NCBI GenBank assembly: GCA_022605955.1
Contig: JAKCOZ010000003.1
Location: 10,487,331 to 10,551,330 of the forward strand
From: Rallus limicola
Lineage: Eukaryota > Chordata > Aves > Gruiformes > Rallidae
DNA: 64,000 nt
Direction of reading: 5' to 3'
Shown: positions 31,440 through 43,938 of the stretch, in pieces
How positions within the stretch are numbered: position 1 is the stretch's first letter
Layout: the number at the start of each line of letters is the position of its first letter
Position numbers and translations under genes: made by a program
Notes under the pieces: model-generated
What the model was told of the DNA's origin: nothing
Databases searched by the model: none
The model's input: the letters and a program-made list of their open reading frames with translations, nothing else

Positions 31440-34400
31440 CTGAAATGAAACCAAGAAAACTGAATACATGAAACATGACACAGCAGCCCTGCTGGTTGGG
31501 GACCACTGAGTACCACAGCATTGCTGAAGGTTTATGCTGAAAGCACAGCTGACTTCCAAGCCAGGTCAGATTGCTCAGGGCCCCTCCATCCATATCTTAC
31601 ATGCAAGTAATGTCCCACAGTCATGAGAGCAGCACAACTTGAACTTACAGGGCAGCACTTGGTACAGGATTCTGGCTAGACATGCCTTTCTCCAAGCATT
31701 GCCAGACGTTAACCAAGTGTCCTAGTCATTGACTTCTTTGAAGGACAATAGACCACAAAGGCTGCAGCTCTCATGCCCTTACAAGCCTCCAGTAACACCT
31801 CCCTGCACATGGCACTCCAGATAACATGGTCACCAGGTGGGAAAACAGATTTGTAGCATCACTGAGTACTTCTGAGCCCTGGAAACATCCACGAGGCTGC
31901 AAGGCATGGCACTCCTTCCTGTCTTTTAAAGCCACAAGGAGATCAGGAAGCATTATCTACTCATGCTCAGGAGGCTGCCAGTTAAACGTGCTGTTTGGTG
32001 ACCCAACTTCCCTGAGACAACACGTGTTTGTGCTGCTGCAAGCTAAGCAGCTGACCTGAGCATTACTGCATGCCTAAACCAACCCCTCCAGAAGAGAAGT
32101 GGGAGTAACGTACAACATGACCTATCCAGATAATCCCTGCTCACCCAGGGGTTTGTCCCATGTCTCCCAATATATAATGCCATACACAATCACATGCATG
32201 TAACTGGACCTCTGCCAGCTCTGAAAGGCTGTAGTAGACCTTTTACAAAGGTCAATTTATTTAAAATGTGCAGGTGGGTTAAAAATATGTTTACTATGAC
32301 ACACAAGAATATATCCAACTGATTTTTTTGCTGACAGTTTCCTTCTGTTCCATACAGTCTGTATATTTGTATTTTTCAGGCTCAATTTTTGTGGCAAACA
32401 TCAAATTCTAAGTAACTTTACCTGACTTTTTCTGTATTTTGAAAAACATTTTGCTATTCTCTCTCTTTTCAGGTTCTGTGGCACATCAGAGCCTACCCTG
32501 ACCCACATCTCCAGCTCTGCTCATCCTCTCAGGGCTGATCATGCTCTCATGACAGCTCTTCATTACCAGAGAAGTCTCTTCATCCAACTTAGAATGCAGC
32601 TGCTGTTCCAGATAGGAAAATTATCTTTAGCTTGGTCACAAAAGGACACATTAACGCATGAATGGCTCAACAGCAAGCCCTTAAATTTAGAGCTGTCATC
32701 TGGTCAGATGTTTGTTTCCCACTGGTGTGATGGCAATTCCTGCATCACTCGCATTCCTGCCACTCTGTCAGAGGTGGAGCGTCAGAAGAGAGTGCCTCCT
32801 CAATAGCAGAACGGCCCCCCTGGCTCCCACAGTGGAGCTGAAAGGATGAAAGCCCACTCTGAGGGTCAGTGGGTTCAGCTGGGTGAGGCAGTGGGGACCC
32901 AGCACTCCTGTGCATTACCCATCACCTGCAGTAGTCAGCACAAGGCACCTTGAGCTGTGAGAAGGATGCTCTGCAGCCACGCAACGGTGGCTGGTCCAGC
33001 CAGCAGCCAGCTCAGCCCCAGCAAGCCTGCTCTTCTGGCCAGTGTAGAAAAAAAGCAGAGCCTTTACCACAATTAGCTGTGAACAAACACTTGTCATTAG
33101 AGCAATTATTATTCATCTGGTGCAGGATATCCTAGAAAAGCAGCCTGGACCTGGATCTGGAGATGTCTGTGCTGCTGCAACCTTAGATTGAAGTGGTAGA
33201 ACCACAAATCGTTCATGTTTCGTATTGAATTTTTAGCTTTGACTGCTGTGGAAGGAGCTAGAGCCAAGAGAGGGTGGGAAAGCAGAGGATAACCCACCCC
33301 ATGGTGCTAAATTCACTGTAACAGCTTAAAATACCCACACCTGCCATGTGCGTGGAAATCTCCATCTTAACTACACGGGGATGAGTGCTCACAGAGGCAG
33401 TCACAGCCCCTTCCTAGCAATCAGCATCTCAGCTGGGACCGAGTGCAGGCTCTGCAGGGCTGACCTTGTCACCTCCTGCCAGAAGGACAGAGACTGTCAG
33501 CACCGAGAGGCGAAAGGCAGGACAGATGCTGGATGTCAGCACACACAGGCAATGCTTCTGGAAAGGACTCCAGGTTTCAAAGCATCTTGCAGTGGTATGA
33601 AGCCAGGACTGCATATAGCAAGGGCCATGAGGGTTGAGGACAGGTGCAGAGCCTGCTGAAACCAAGCTGAAATCCCCACAGGGAGAATTTTATTTGCTGC
33701 ACAGCCCAAGCAGAGCTGCCAGGAGGGGACAGTGGCCTCACAGCCTCATGGTGCAGCTGGATGGTGCCAACAGCTTGTGCAGCTCCCATGGAGTGCACAT
33801 CAGGAGGGTGAACCATGCCTGTGGCAGCAGGACCCTTGATACTGCTGCCTGGCCTGCAGAACAACCTGTGCAGGGCTAGCATCTCATCCTCCAGCACAGC
33901 ATCCAGAACCAGTATGTTCACTGGCTCTTCCTTACCTCCACATCCCAGTCCTCTTACACCCTGTCTTGCCAATGAGTGTTGGAAGAAAAGTCAAATAGCC
34001 CATGTGCTGTAAAAGACTGGAGGGCTTTGTACTGCCAAAACCAAGCAAGCAGGTAACTTCTGCCTAAGTGCAACTGCTTTAATTTTACAATGTGCTGAAA
34101 CACCCACCTCCACAAACAACTCTCCCTGACCCATGCTAGGGTCAGACACCCCCACACATACCTGCACTCCAAAAAAATAACAAGGTCCTCCAACACAACT
34201 GCAATTATTACATTCAAATTTTAAATCCACATACTCCTGGACATTCAAGAAAGAGTTAACCCTAATTCACTGCAAATCTGCTCCATCAAATCTGTTCTCA
34301 ATACCCTCCTAAGATGACAGCTTTGGTTTCCTGCTATTTTTCATTAAACCTAGCAATACATTTTTCATTCAGTCAGCGAAGGAAGCACTACAACAAAATA

Positions 34401-37400
34401 TATATGTAAGATACAGACACTGCACAGGCCTGACACCTTATTACAACTGTAAGATCTCAAAAAACTTGAAATATATACTGACTACCAAAACAAGACAGCA
34501 AGATATGGGGTCTCAAACACTTGCATTTGGTTAAGTCTCAAAAGCACAGAACTTGGTATGTATCAAGATTGATAAAAAGGTTCAGAAAGGGAAAAATTAA
34601 AACAGATGGGAGATCCACATACACTACAGGTCACCTACAGGGAAGGCTTACCACCATGAATGCAGGAAAACAAAACAACAACAAAATAAGGGAACATTTG
34701 TGATTATGAGAGGGTGGAATACTTTCTTTCTGAAAACCATGGAACAAACAAATGGATGCTGTAGAACAATGGTAAATGAAAAGCACCCTGTATGACACAG
34801 CAAATACTCCTCTCCCTGCTCCACACCAGCACCATGCCTTTTCTGGGACACTGAAAACCAAGACCAGCACTGACCCCTGTGCAGGGTACCAGCCAAGAGC
34901 TGGGGAAAGTGGCCTACAAGGGACCTCTGCATCCTGTCCATGGTGGAAACCAGGCACCGGGATGTGGCCATGCTGCTCGGTTGGGTAAGCAGGGAGGGCA
35001 GGAGCAGGGCAGCAATGGGCTCAGGCTGCAACAGGCTGCTTGGGAGAGGCTGTGGAGCAGCACAGGTACTGCCAAGGCAGAGGATCTGCAGGATCATCCC
35101 TGAATGCTCTGACAACCCCAGGAAAAAGTACAAGTGAGAAAGCAGAACTGGGTGAAGTGACAGAACAGCAGCAAGCAAGCCAAATTCCAGGAAAACACAA
35201 AAATGTCATAGAGAAATCAGCCTGATTTCCCCTGGGCTCTGCGCACCATGGCACAGCAGCAGAGGTGCGCACGCTCGTGCTGGGAAGCCCAGCCTTTCGC
35301 TGCACAAACTCCCATGTGTGTGCTAACAGCAGGAGGTTATGGGAAGCCCTTTTCTCTTCAAACACACGTGGAGAGGAAGCACAACTAACCAAAGCAAAGA
35401 CACAGGGCATTTTGATGACGAGTTCTCAGTCCAATGTAACCCCGATCTCAGCACTTCATGGCAGGCTGCAGCACACGGCCATCAACCCCACGGCCACCGG
35501 GCCTGCAGGACACAGGAGAGTTTGGTGCACCCCAAGCCACCAGCCACACCAAAATGCCAGCAAAAGGCAGAAGCTAGTGAGAGACACTGCTGAAGAACTG
35601 AACAACCCCTGCCCTCAGGCTACCCAAATCTTCTGGAAAACTTCTTCAGCGCTTTGAAATAAGTAACCAGACTGAGAACTTGGCTTCTGGAATAAGGAGG
35701 TGGTCAACAAACACCACCAGCATAGGTATTGATGATTCTTGTAAAAACTTTCAAGTCTGAAGGCAGAGGGCTATTCAGGATGAAAGCTGTTCTGAAGCAG
35801 CACTGGAGGCAGAAGTTAACCTGATGAAGGATAACCTAGCTCGAGAACAGTTCACACTGGACTCATGCAGAGTTTGATTTATGAGATTTTTTTTCATAGG
35901 CTAAGCATAAACATGAGTCAAAGTTCAGACCTTTCTACAGTATAAAAATAATAAACTAATGTCAACCCACCCTTATGTAGTTGATAGAATTTCTTCTTTC
36001 TTTGACTTGTGGTGTAACTTTGAAGAAAAAAGCTGGTGGGCTTTTTTTGAGAAACTATATATTCACCTCAAGTATGAGCTCAAGAGAAGTGAGATACTTC
36101 CTGTGCATACACTTACACTTCCATGAATCACTCAGGTGTAAATCCAAGATGCATGGCATGCAGACAGGAGGAGCAAACCTCTCAGGCTAAGAGAGCTGGG
36201 CCTGTTTAGCCCAGAGAAGGCTCTAGGGAGACCTTACAGCAGCCTTCCAGTACCTGAAGAGGCTACAGGAGGGCTGAGGAAAAACTATTTACAAGGGCAT
36301 GGAGCGACAGGACAAGGGGTAATGGCCATAAGCTGAAGGAGGGGAGATTTGGATTAGATATAAGGAAGAAATTCTTCCGTGTGAAGGGAGGTGAGGCACT
36401 ACTAGAAGAGGATGCCCAGAGAAGCCGTGGCTGCCCCCTCCCTGGCAGTGTTTCAGGACAGGTTGGATGGGACTTTGGGCAACCTGGGCTAGTGGAGGGT
36501 GTCCCTGCCCAGGGCAGGGAGTTGGGACTAAATGGGCTTTGAGGTCCCTTCCAACCCATGACACCATGAGCTCAGACATGGTTGAAGGTCACCTTGGCTA
36601 AGTCCCTTGCTTCTGCAGCACAACAGTGAGTCATTCAGCCTCTGGGAGACCATCACAGTATCTCTCTTTGCAGCTTTTTCCCTCTGAGAAGCTCTTGTGC
36701 AGCCTGCAGAATAGCCAAGCATCATATTAAATGATTCCAAATCATACAAGGTAGTTATGTCCCCAGGCCCTGCTCAGCAAACAGTGCCCACCAGGTCTAT
36801 CTTCATCCCTCAGCCTTTCCACAGCAGAGGTAGGCAGTGCTGGTACATTCATGCCCTGGATGAGAAGAGTGGACAGAGAAAAGAGAGGGGATGCTCCAGA
36901 GAGTGATAAGCTCTGTCATGTCAGATGCAGAAAGCAGAGCTCAGGACACATCCTTATTCCTCCTAGTCAAGGCAGTCATCAACTAGACAAATGGGTCATG
37001 CCTAATGAAATCTGATGGGGAATCAACTCTCCCTTCAGGAAACAGACTTCTCCAAGAAAGATCTGGATTTCCTCTGCTTTGATAAAACCTCACAGCCAGC
37101 AGCTTTTAATGTGAAACTTGCTGCAATTCATGTTCACCTTAGTAAAATACTTGAAAAGAAACATCTGGAAGGAGGCTATCAAGCACACTGTGACTTCTGC
37201 CTCTCTAAATGACATGCCAGCCATACAAAAGAGGTAATCCTATCTGAAGTTATCATCATCACCACTCAGAAACCTACTGCAATGAAGTTCAATACACTGT
37301 AGACAACACTTACTGATGATGCTTCGTTCCAATGGGAATCCTCATGCTGGAGCTGACATTCCCATCCTTGCACTTGACTGCTCCACAGCAATTCCCTTGC

Positions 37401-40400
37401 TGTCCAAGGTCACACCTGCACTAGGGCAAGCTCACTGTGATGGACCAAAGTGACTTCTCCCTTCATCCACTGAGGAAAGTCCTACATAGGTTGCAGTCTC
37501 CTGGACCTTCCTCTCTCCTGCAGCTCGTCCAGATCCTAATGCAATACTCAGAAGCTGCCTGTACCTCCTGGCCCTCCTCTTTTCTTCAAGACTCCTACAG
37601 CTTGCAAGGCACAGACTCAGTGACAGTTATTACCAAGTGCTCTTACTTATCAGGGCTATCCAGAAAATATTCCAGATGTTTAGTGACCAGGCAGCATGTA
37701 ATAGGGTGAAACTCTACCAAAGCCTAGATCCAAACCAGCCCAGCTGTACCTCCCCACTGCATATTTTTAAGGCACACACTTGTAAACATGTTATGTGTTC
37801 TCCCATTTGGGGTGAAGCACTCTTATGCACCTGGCATGTACTTAATTACTCAATTACCAATTCCTATGAAAAGCACATGGGCACACTTGAGTCATTAGTG
37901 ACACCGTGCACCAGTTCCTGCTCTGTAACTTGAACCCTTCCACTTGGAAACTGCTGCCAGCACCATCTCCACTGAAAAGGGATCCTGGGTTTCTTGCCTG
38001 AACATAAGTTAGTCCTTGGATGGACTCCTGCTTCTCTGGCATACTCTAGTTGAAGGGAGCAGCTGCACTTCATGGATGCCATGAGAAAACAGGAGCAGAA
38101 AAGCTCCTGTCTTGCCCTGAGCAGTGCCTCAGACCCTTCAACAGCTGATGGCCATGTCCTGTAAAGCAGAGGTCCTGCTAGACTATCCAGAGAAAAGCAC
38201 AGAGAACTGTTAGTAACACACATCTGCACATTCCCGATTCCAACCCACTGCTAGTGTGGTTGAAACAGAGGAAACAGAAATGAAATGTGTCATCAAGGTG
38301 TAGCTAATTAAGACCTAGACAGGTTGATTCTTAATGAACATGGGACCAAAATCAGTACTGTTCCAGCAGCAATGAGCATGTGGTGTATGCTGTGCCTGGA
38401 AACAGAGTGAAATCTTTAACAGAGGTGTGACCTCCACAACCCCTGAGGCCTGAAGAAACAAAGATACCACCTCCAGCTAGGAGAGCTACTAAACTGCACA
38501 GTGCTGGAACAGGGCAGAGCTCTGGGCCATAGCTTTAGCCTTGCTTCCCTGCTTCTCCCAAGGTGTCTGCTACTGGTTGCTGGCAGTCAGACTATCCTGC
38601 GCTAGACAGGCTTTGGCCTGACCCCAGATAGCCTCTTGTATGTGTTTATCTCATTCGCTGTGAACAAGTAGAAAGATCTCCCTCCCAGGAGGGTGATGCA
38701 GCTCTGGGACAGGGCACCAAGGAGGTGGTGTCTCCTTTTGTGGCAGGCAGTTTTTAGATATAGGCTATATGAAGCCATAGCCTCCCTGGCTGAGGAGAGA
38801 TCTGCTGTGACCTGGGGATGGATTTGAGAACTGCTGAGCCACTGGCAATGCTGGGGCCCTGTGGCAAAACCCACATGATGATTTAGCATCACGGAGCCAC
38901 GCAGCACAATTTTTATCTCCTGTTTCTTCAGAGAGTCTGATCATTTTACAAAGTAAACATGTTTTGTCCCTACCAAGAATACAGAAGACAGAGTCTTTCC
39001 TAGCTCGTGATCTGCCATTTGCTATCAACTAGAGAGAAGAAAAATCAGAAATCAGACCTCAGCCTGCCCCCTTGAGCTGTGCTGGACTTTCACAAAAACT
39101 CCATGTCCCCTGAAAACAGTGAAGCAGGAAACTAAAAAGTAAATCAATTCACCTGCAAACATTACATTCAGTAGCACATCACTCTATGGGACATCTAGAA
39201 ACAGGGGACATGTGCTTCTTACAAGAGGAGCATTCAGGATCTCTTGAAAAGATAAACTTTCCTTCGGGTGAATAAAAGTGAAACATGGACAAAGGAAATC
39301 AGCAATAACAGCCTGTCTCCACATCTGTTTGACTTCCCCAAATACACCAAGCAGGAGGGGTGGCAGCAACATATTCTCAATATTATGCAAAAAACGTATT
39401 ATTTGGAGAAAAGCCAGCAGACCATCATGGAGGAGAGATATGTGGAGAAAAGAACAAGATGAGTCAGGCAGGAAAACAAAGCAATGCTGGGATGGGGGAA
39501 GGGAGGTAAGCCCTGACAGGAGGGAAGCTGAGACCTTGAAATGAGCAGTGGTGAGCATATGATGCAGTGTAGTTGCTGGAATACCCAAATGCACATACTT
39601 TAGGGCAACAGGTACAGAGGCTGTCAAGAGACATCAGCGCAGACTCTTCTACACCAGTGCAAAAGGCATTTGGCTCTGGGCAGCCCAGCTCCTTCTTCCA
39701 AGCAGACAAAAGGTGAAGGGCTCAGTCCTGTAAGCTAAAGCTGGGCTTGCACGCTCCAAGGCTTGCCCAGTATTTGTTCTGTGGGCTAGTCTGAGAGAAG
39801 GTACCACCTCTTGGCACAAATCCTGTCTCTCTGATAAGAAACAAGGCATTCATTCTTCACTCCCATGTGAGCTGGCAGGTCACACATGAGGAAGGAATTT
39901 TATGCACTCAAAAATAACCTCAGCCAAGGCTGAGCACCCTACCAGTTCAAGGTCCCATACCTGTGTATGGGAAAGATGTAAAGCAACTAGATAGAGGACC
40001 TTTGCCTAGGAGCTGGCCCAGAAACGGGGCTGCAGGCAATGGGTTCTGATGAACACATCAGGATGGCATGTGAATGGGGGCAGAAGCTGTGGTCAGCTGA
40101 GCGAAGGGAAGTTATCTCTGAGATCGGCAGCACCTTTCAAGCAAAGCAGTGACTGACTCAAGCCCGACAAAGGACAGACACCGAAAACACACAAGGACTC
40201 AATGAGCCTCCCCCCCACCCCCCTCCCCTTAATATCTACTTCTCCCTTACAAGCGCAGCGCAGTGCAGGTTTCTGTCGATGCATCCCCCGGAGAAACATT
40301 TCCTAGCAAAGCCCCCGGGATTTCAAACGCAACAGCAGCGAGAAAACACACACCCCCCCTCCCCCCCTCCTGCGCGCAGCTCCGCGCCCCGCTCAGGGCG

Positions 40401-40420
40401 GTGCGGGGCCTCCTCCTCAC
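31440..40420 (-). other. TMOD1: Probable long 5' non-coding intron of TMOD1
   Basis: This lies between the acceptor at 31440 and a candidate donor in the CpG island. No coding exon is recognised. It holds one CR1 copy (36190-36565) and possibly a very old CR1-like fragment near 38685-38830. Intron status is inferred from the acceptor upstream of the TMOD1 ATG and the nearest CpG-island promoter on that strand. Confidence 0.6.
36190..36565 (+). mobile_element. CR1 LINE 3' fragment, + orientation
   Basis: AGAGCTGGGCCTGTTTAGCC opens it, followed by ACAAGGGGTAATGGCCATAA, a GGATTAGATATAAGGAAGAA block, and the end GAGGTCCCTTCCAACCCATG. It is antisense to TMOD1. Confidence 0.93.
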
Positions 40421-40665
40421 CGCCGGCAGCTCCGGGCGCTGCCCCGCGGCACCGGCCGGCCCGCGGGGCTGCCCTGCCCGCCGCGGACACCCGCTGCGCT
40501 GCGCTCCGCGCCGCTAGCCCCGCGCCTGCCCCTGCCCCTGCCCCGCCGGCTGCAGGGCACGGCCCGGACAGCTCCGCGCATCCCGGCGCGGCGGACTCCT
40601 GGCAGGCAAGGAGAGGGGGAGAGGTGGTGCGCCCCAGCACCCGCTCCGCCACTCCTGCGCGCTGC
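40421..40665 (-). other. TMOD1: Predicted non-coding first exon of TMOD1
   Basis: This is inferred, not seen as coding. About 30 bases below the TATA-like box (40694-40701) would put the start site near 40665. The first consensus donor downstream is GTGAGG beginning at 40420. Splicing to the acceptor at 31440 would give a leader ending 45 bases before the ATG. The start is approximate. Confidence 0.45.
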
Positions 40666-40693
40666 CGGGCGCACTCTGCGCGGAGGCGGCCGC

Positions 40694-40701
40694 TATTTAT
40701 G
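40694..40701 (-). promoter_or_regulatory. TATA-like box (CATAAATA) in CpG island
   Basis: It reads ACATAAATAGCGG on the TMOD1 strand, an AT-rich island inside very GC-rich sequence, which makes it stand out. It is compatible with tissue-restricted TMOD1 transcription. Confidence 0.45.
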
Positions 40702-40741
40702 TTGAGCCGGTGCCGCCCGGTGCCGGCCAAATATTCTGCCC

Positions 40742-40747
40742 AGATAA
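40742..40747 (+). promoter_or_regulatory. GATA-factor site AGATAA upstream of TMOD1 TATA-like box
   Basis: AGATAAGG matches WGATAR. It lies about 45 bases upstream of the TATA-like box relative to TMOD1. TMOD1 is erythroid-expressed and GATA1 is the main erythroid regulator, so the site is plausible, but a six-base match alone is weak. Confidence 0.35.
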
Positions 40748-40798
40748 GGGTCGGACCGGGCCCGGCCAGCCACCCCGCCGCCCGCTTACCGCACCCGT

Positions 40799-40823
40799 GA
40801 GCCGAGCCGAGCCGAGCCGAGCC
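40799..40823 (+). repeat. Tandem GAGCC pentamer, five units
   Basis: Five perfect GAGCC copies in the CpG island, followed by GAGCC-like remnants (CAGCCCGGG). The copy number could vary between individuals. Confidence 0.85.
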
Positions 40824-41070
40824 CAGCCCGGGCGGCGCGTCCTGCCCCCGCCGGCTCCGCCGCTGCGGGGGGCGGGGGTCCGGCCCCGGGCCCGGGCCCC
40901 GCCGTCACTCAGCGGGGGCCGGCCCCGTTGCTTCTACCGGCCGCGAACAGCTGTGCCGGGCTCGGCCCCCCGCCGCGGGTCTCGGGTTGGGTCAGTCCTT
41001 ACCCTCCGCCCGCAGCCGGGAGGGCGCGAATTGACCGTCTGTGCCCAGGGCACGGTGGCCGCTGAGGAGA

Positions 41071-42764
41071 AAGGGAAGGCTGCACGGCCGGCAGCCCCGG
41101 GGCAGCAAGGGCAGCGCTTGCTGCCCAAGGTTCTTTCCTGCTTCTAACAATCTGTGCGCGCTGGAGTCTGCCTTTAGTCCCGTAGCAACTTCCTTCGGGG
41201 TGACAGGCCAGGTGCTTGGGGAAAGCACCTTTTGGAAAGCCCCACAAGATGTGCACGCCTGGGTGCCTGGAGACCCTGGCCACCGTGAAGCGCTCTACAG
41301 CTCCTTCCCCGGGATGAGAGGAGCAAGGGGTCTCAGGTCTCAGTCAGGCGAAAGTGATGACAGCCTAGCCTCAGGCTAGGGGTTGGCCACACTACCAGCA
41401 CTGCTAGACCCCTGCATCTGCAAGTGTGGGCACTTTATAAAAGTAGTTCCTCACAAATACCATTCTGGTATCAGTGCACCTCTACTAATTCTGTGTCTTA
41501 CTTTACTCCCTGTTAATTTGCCCCATACACTCAGTGACAGCAACCACCTAGAGCAGCTCCAAGCCTGACATCAGCCTGGAGAGCTGCCTTCCAACCTCAT
41601 GTCAATAGTTTAATGATGTTGCTGCCAAATCTCCTTTCCCCTAACTCACCTTCAAGTAAAGCCCCATGGATTTGTCCTATAATTTTTAAAAATAAATCTC
41701 CCACAAAGTATCAATCCCAAGCTGCTCCTTATCTCCACTGTCCAGCCTCCACCAGCTGAGTGTGGAGAGGACCCATAGTGGTCATAGAGGGCAGGCCATC
41801 CGAACAGCCTCTCGCTTCCCCAGGGCTAGTGATGCTCTTCATCTGAAAATGCCCCCTGCCTCCCTGAGATGGTATCTAGCTTTTTTTTTTGGGTGGCTTA
41901 TCATGCAGCTGACCTGGCTAATGTTGAAGTTCTGTGTCCCATGTCATCTGGAGAAAGATCTGCAGCTAGCCCCTCTCTTCAGAAAGTGAGGGGTTCTTTT
42001 ATTGCATGATTCTTCATCATTTTTCTTGTCTAACACAATCAGCGCATGACACTCTCAGCCCTTGAAGGTTTCCTGATGTGAGGCAACTGTGGGAACAAAG
42101 GATGAAAACACAGCTGCAAAGGAGCTTTGCAAGAGAGGTCTCCCTGAAGAGTAGTCCAGGAGTGGAAACCTTAGAGATACGAACATATTTTGGGATGGCA
42201 AAGAGGGGTCTCAGAATGGCCTGAGGTGAACATGCTTGGAGATGGAAACAGGTAAACTTAACAAAATACAGTCGAGATGGAATAAACAGAAAAAGAGGTG
42301 TTTTGAAAGTGCTTACTGTTCACAGGCTTGGGAAAGTAAGAGACCTGCTTTGTTATTTAATTATTACAGTGCCATCTGTTTCCCCTAGGTAATGAACGCT
42401 CATTTTCCAGTTTATAAAATTCACAATGATCATCAAACATGTTGAACAATGATGCATTACATTTTACCGGATAGAAAGTTATCTTGGGTGAGGTCCCAAG
42501 AATTACACACTCCATCTCCATATCTGAAGGGACAATCAGATGGGTTTCTGCAGACACATCATACCTGGTTTTGGTATTTATGATGAAACTGGAGTTCCAG
42601 AGAATTTCCAGACTCTCCCCCTCTCTTCAGAAAGACTGCCTAACACCTAACCTAAAGTTACCCATCTGCAATCTAAGCCCTTACGTGTCCTGTTTTGCCT
42701 GCATAAAAAACAGATTCTTTTATCAGTGAAAACTTTTGAAAGTGTTCTCCTTCTCCTATTCCAG
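41071..42764. other. Intergenic, nothing recognised
   Basis: This stretch upstream of the TMOD1 CpG island has ordinary composition, only short open frames and no recognised repeat. Confidence 0.5.
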
Positions 42765-43938
42765 ACTAATGACTGTTATGGCTTTGTGTGAACTGGTTCT
42801 GGTGGAAGAGGAGGGGCTGCAAGGATGGCTTCTCCAAGAAGCAGCCAGAAACTTCCCCTGGGCCTGACAGAGTAAATACCAGCTGGGCTCAAGGCTGGAC
42901 CCAACGCTGACCAAGGCCAAGCTCATCAGACAGTCACAGTGTACCTGGGATAACATATTTAAGAGGACAAAAACCCACAGGCAAGTGGATGCATTTTGTC
43001 ACCAGAGAAAGGGAGTGAGTAGATGTAAGAAACTGTGCAGGCACCAAGGCCAGTGAAGAAGAAGGGGAAGAGAAGTCACTGCAGGCACTTGGAGAAATTC
43101 CCCTTCAGCCCGTGGAGAAGACCATGGTGAAGCAGGTTGTCCTCTGCAGCTCATGGAAGATGATGGGGAGCAGAGACCCCACCAGCAGCTCATGGAGAGG
43201 CCCCAGGCTGGAGCAGATGGGAGACATATGGAAGATGTTGTGACCTGTGTTGGAGCAAGCCCCTGGCAGGACCTGCAGCCTGTGGAGAGAGACACCCTCA
43301 CCAAAGCAGGTTTGCTGGAAGGGAAGGCTTGTGATTCCATTGAGGACCAGGCTGGAGCAGTCTGGGCCTGAGAGACTGAGAGACATTTTGTGATTGGTGA
43401 CTGCACCCCATAGCAGTGACCCACACTGGGGCAGGTGGTGAAGAGCTGAAGCCCTGTAGGGAAGGCCTCACATTGGAGAAGTCTGTGAAAGGACTGTCTC
43501 CTGTGGGTGGGAGCCCACAATGCAGCAGGGGAAAGGTGTGAGGAATGCCCCCCTACCCTGTTGAGGAGGAAAACAACTGTGAGGAACTGATCAAAACCCC
43601 TATCCCCACCTCCCTGACAGCTGGCAGGGAAGAAGGGAGCGAAATCATGACTGAAGTTCAGTCTGCTAAGAAGGGAGGGCTGGGGGAAGGTGCTTTAAGA
43701 TCTGGTTGCGCTTCTCATTATCTGACTCTGGTGTCACTGGGTGTGTGATGCAGTGTAATAAATGAGAGTTTCTTTCTCTTCTTCTGTGTTGAGTCTGTTT
43801 TGCCCATGATGCTGACTGCAGAATGATCTCTGTCTTCATCCTGACTCCTAAGCCTCTCAATATATGTCCAGCTGGAAAGGGGAGTAACAGAGTGGCTTTG
43901 GTGGGTGTCTGACCGCCAGCCAGGGTCAAGCCACCACA
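42765..43938 (+). mobile_element. Solo LTR of an avian endogenous retrovirus, about 1.17 kb
   Basis: I recognise this as an avian LTR family. It runs from about TGACTGTTATGGCTTTGTGT, through GGGATAACATATTTAAGAGG (TATA region near 42950-42965), to AGCCAGGGTCAAGCCACCAC at the end. The middle (about 43090-43530) is built of degenerate 40-60 base units containing GCTGGAGCAG or close variants. Near 43757-43800 lie AATAAATG and a GTTGAGTCTGTTTTGCCC block. No internal retroviral sequence flanks it, so it is solo. The 5' boundary is approximate. Confidence 0.8.

Larger units (their letters stand above)
40330..41070. promoter_or_regulatory. TMOD1: CpG island, probable TMOD1 promoter
   Basis: This is the only strongly GC-rich, CpG-dense stretch in the window; flanks on both sides return to ordinary composition. 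It lies upstream of TMOD1 on its own strand. On the - strand it contains a TATA-like CATAAATA at 40694-40701 and a GATA site at 40742-40747. A good donor (CGGCG|GTGAGG) lies at 40420-40419. The + strand also carries five GAGCC units. An additional divergent non-coding transcript cannot be excluded. Confidence 0.8.

Noticed and set aside
38685..38830. Possible very old CR1-like fragment (GGGTGATGCAGCTCTGGGAC and following)
   Set aside because: Only a loose resemblance to the CR1 'ctggaacaggctgcccagag' block. Too diverged to call by eye; a repeat-masking search would decide.
40263..40800. Long open frames on both strands in the GC-rich region (up to 173 codons)
   Set aside because: Stop codons are rare in GC-rich DNA. 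The frames are Pro/Ala/Arg low-complexity and overlap each other; the region is better explained as a CpG island.
43105..43520. Open frames of 72-173 codons within 43.0-43.5 kb
   Set aside because: Produced by the internal repeats of the solo LTR, not a gene.
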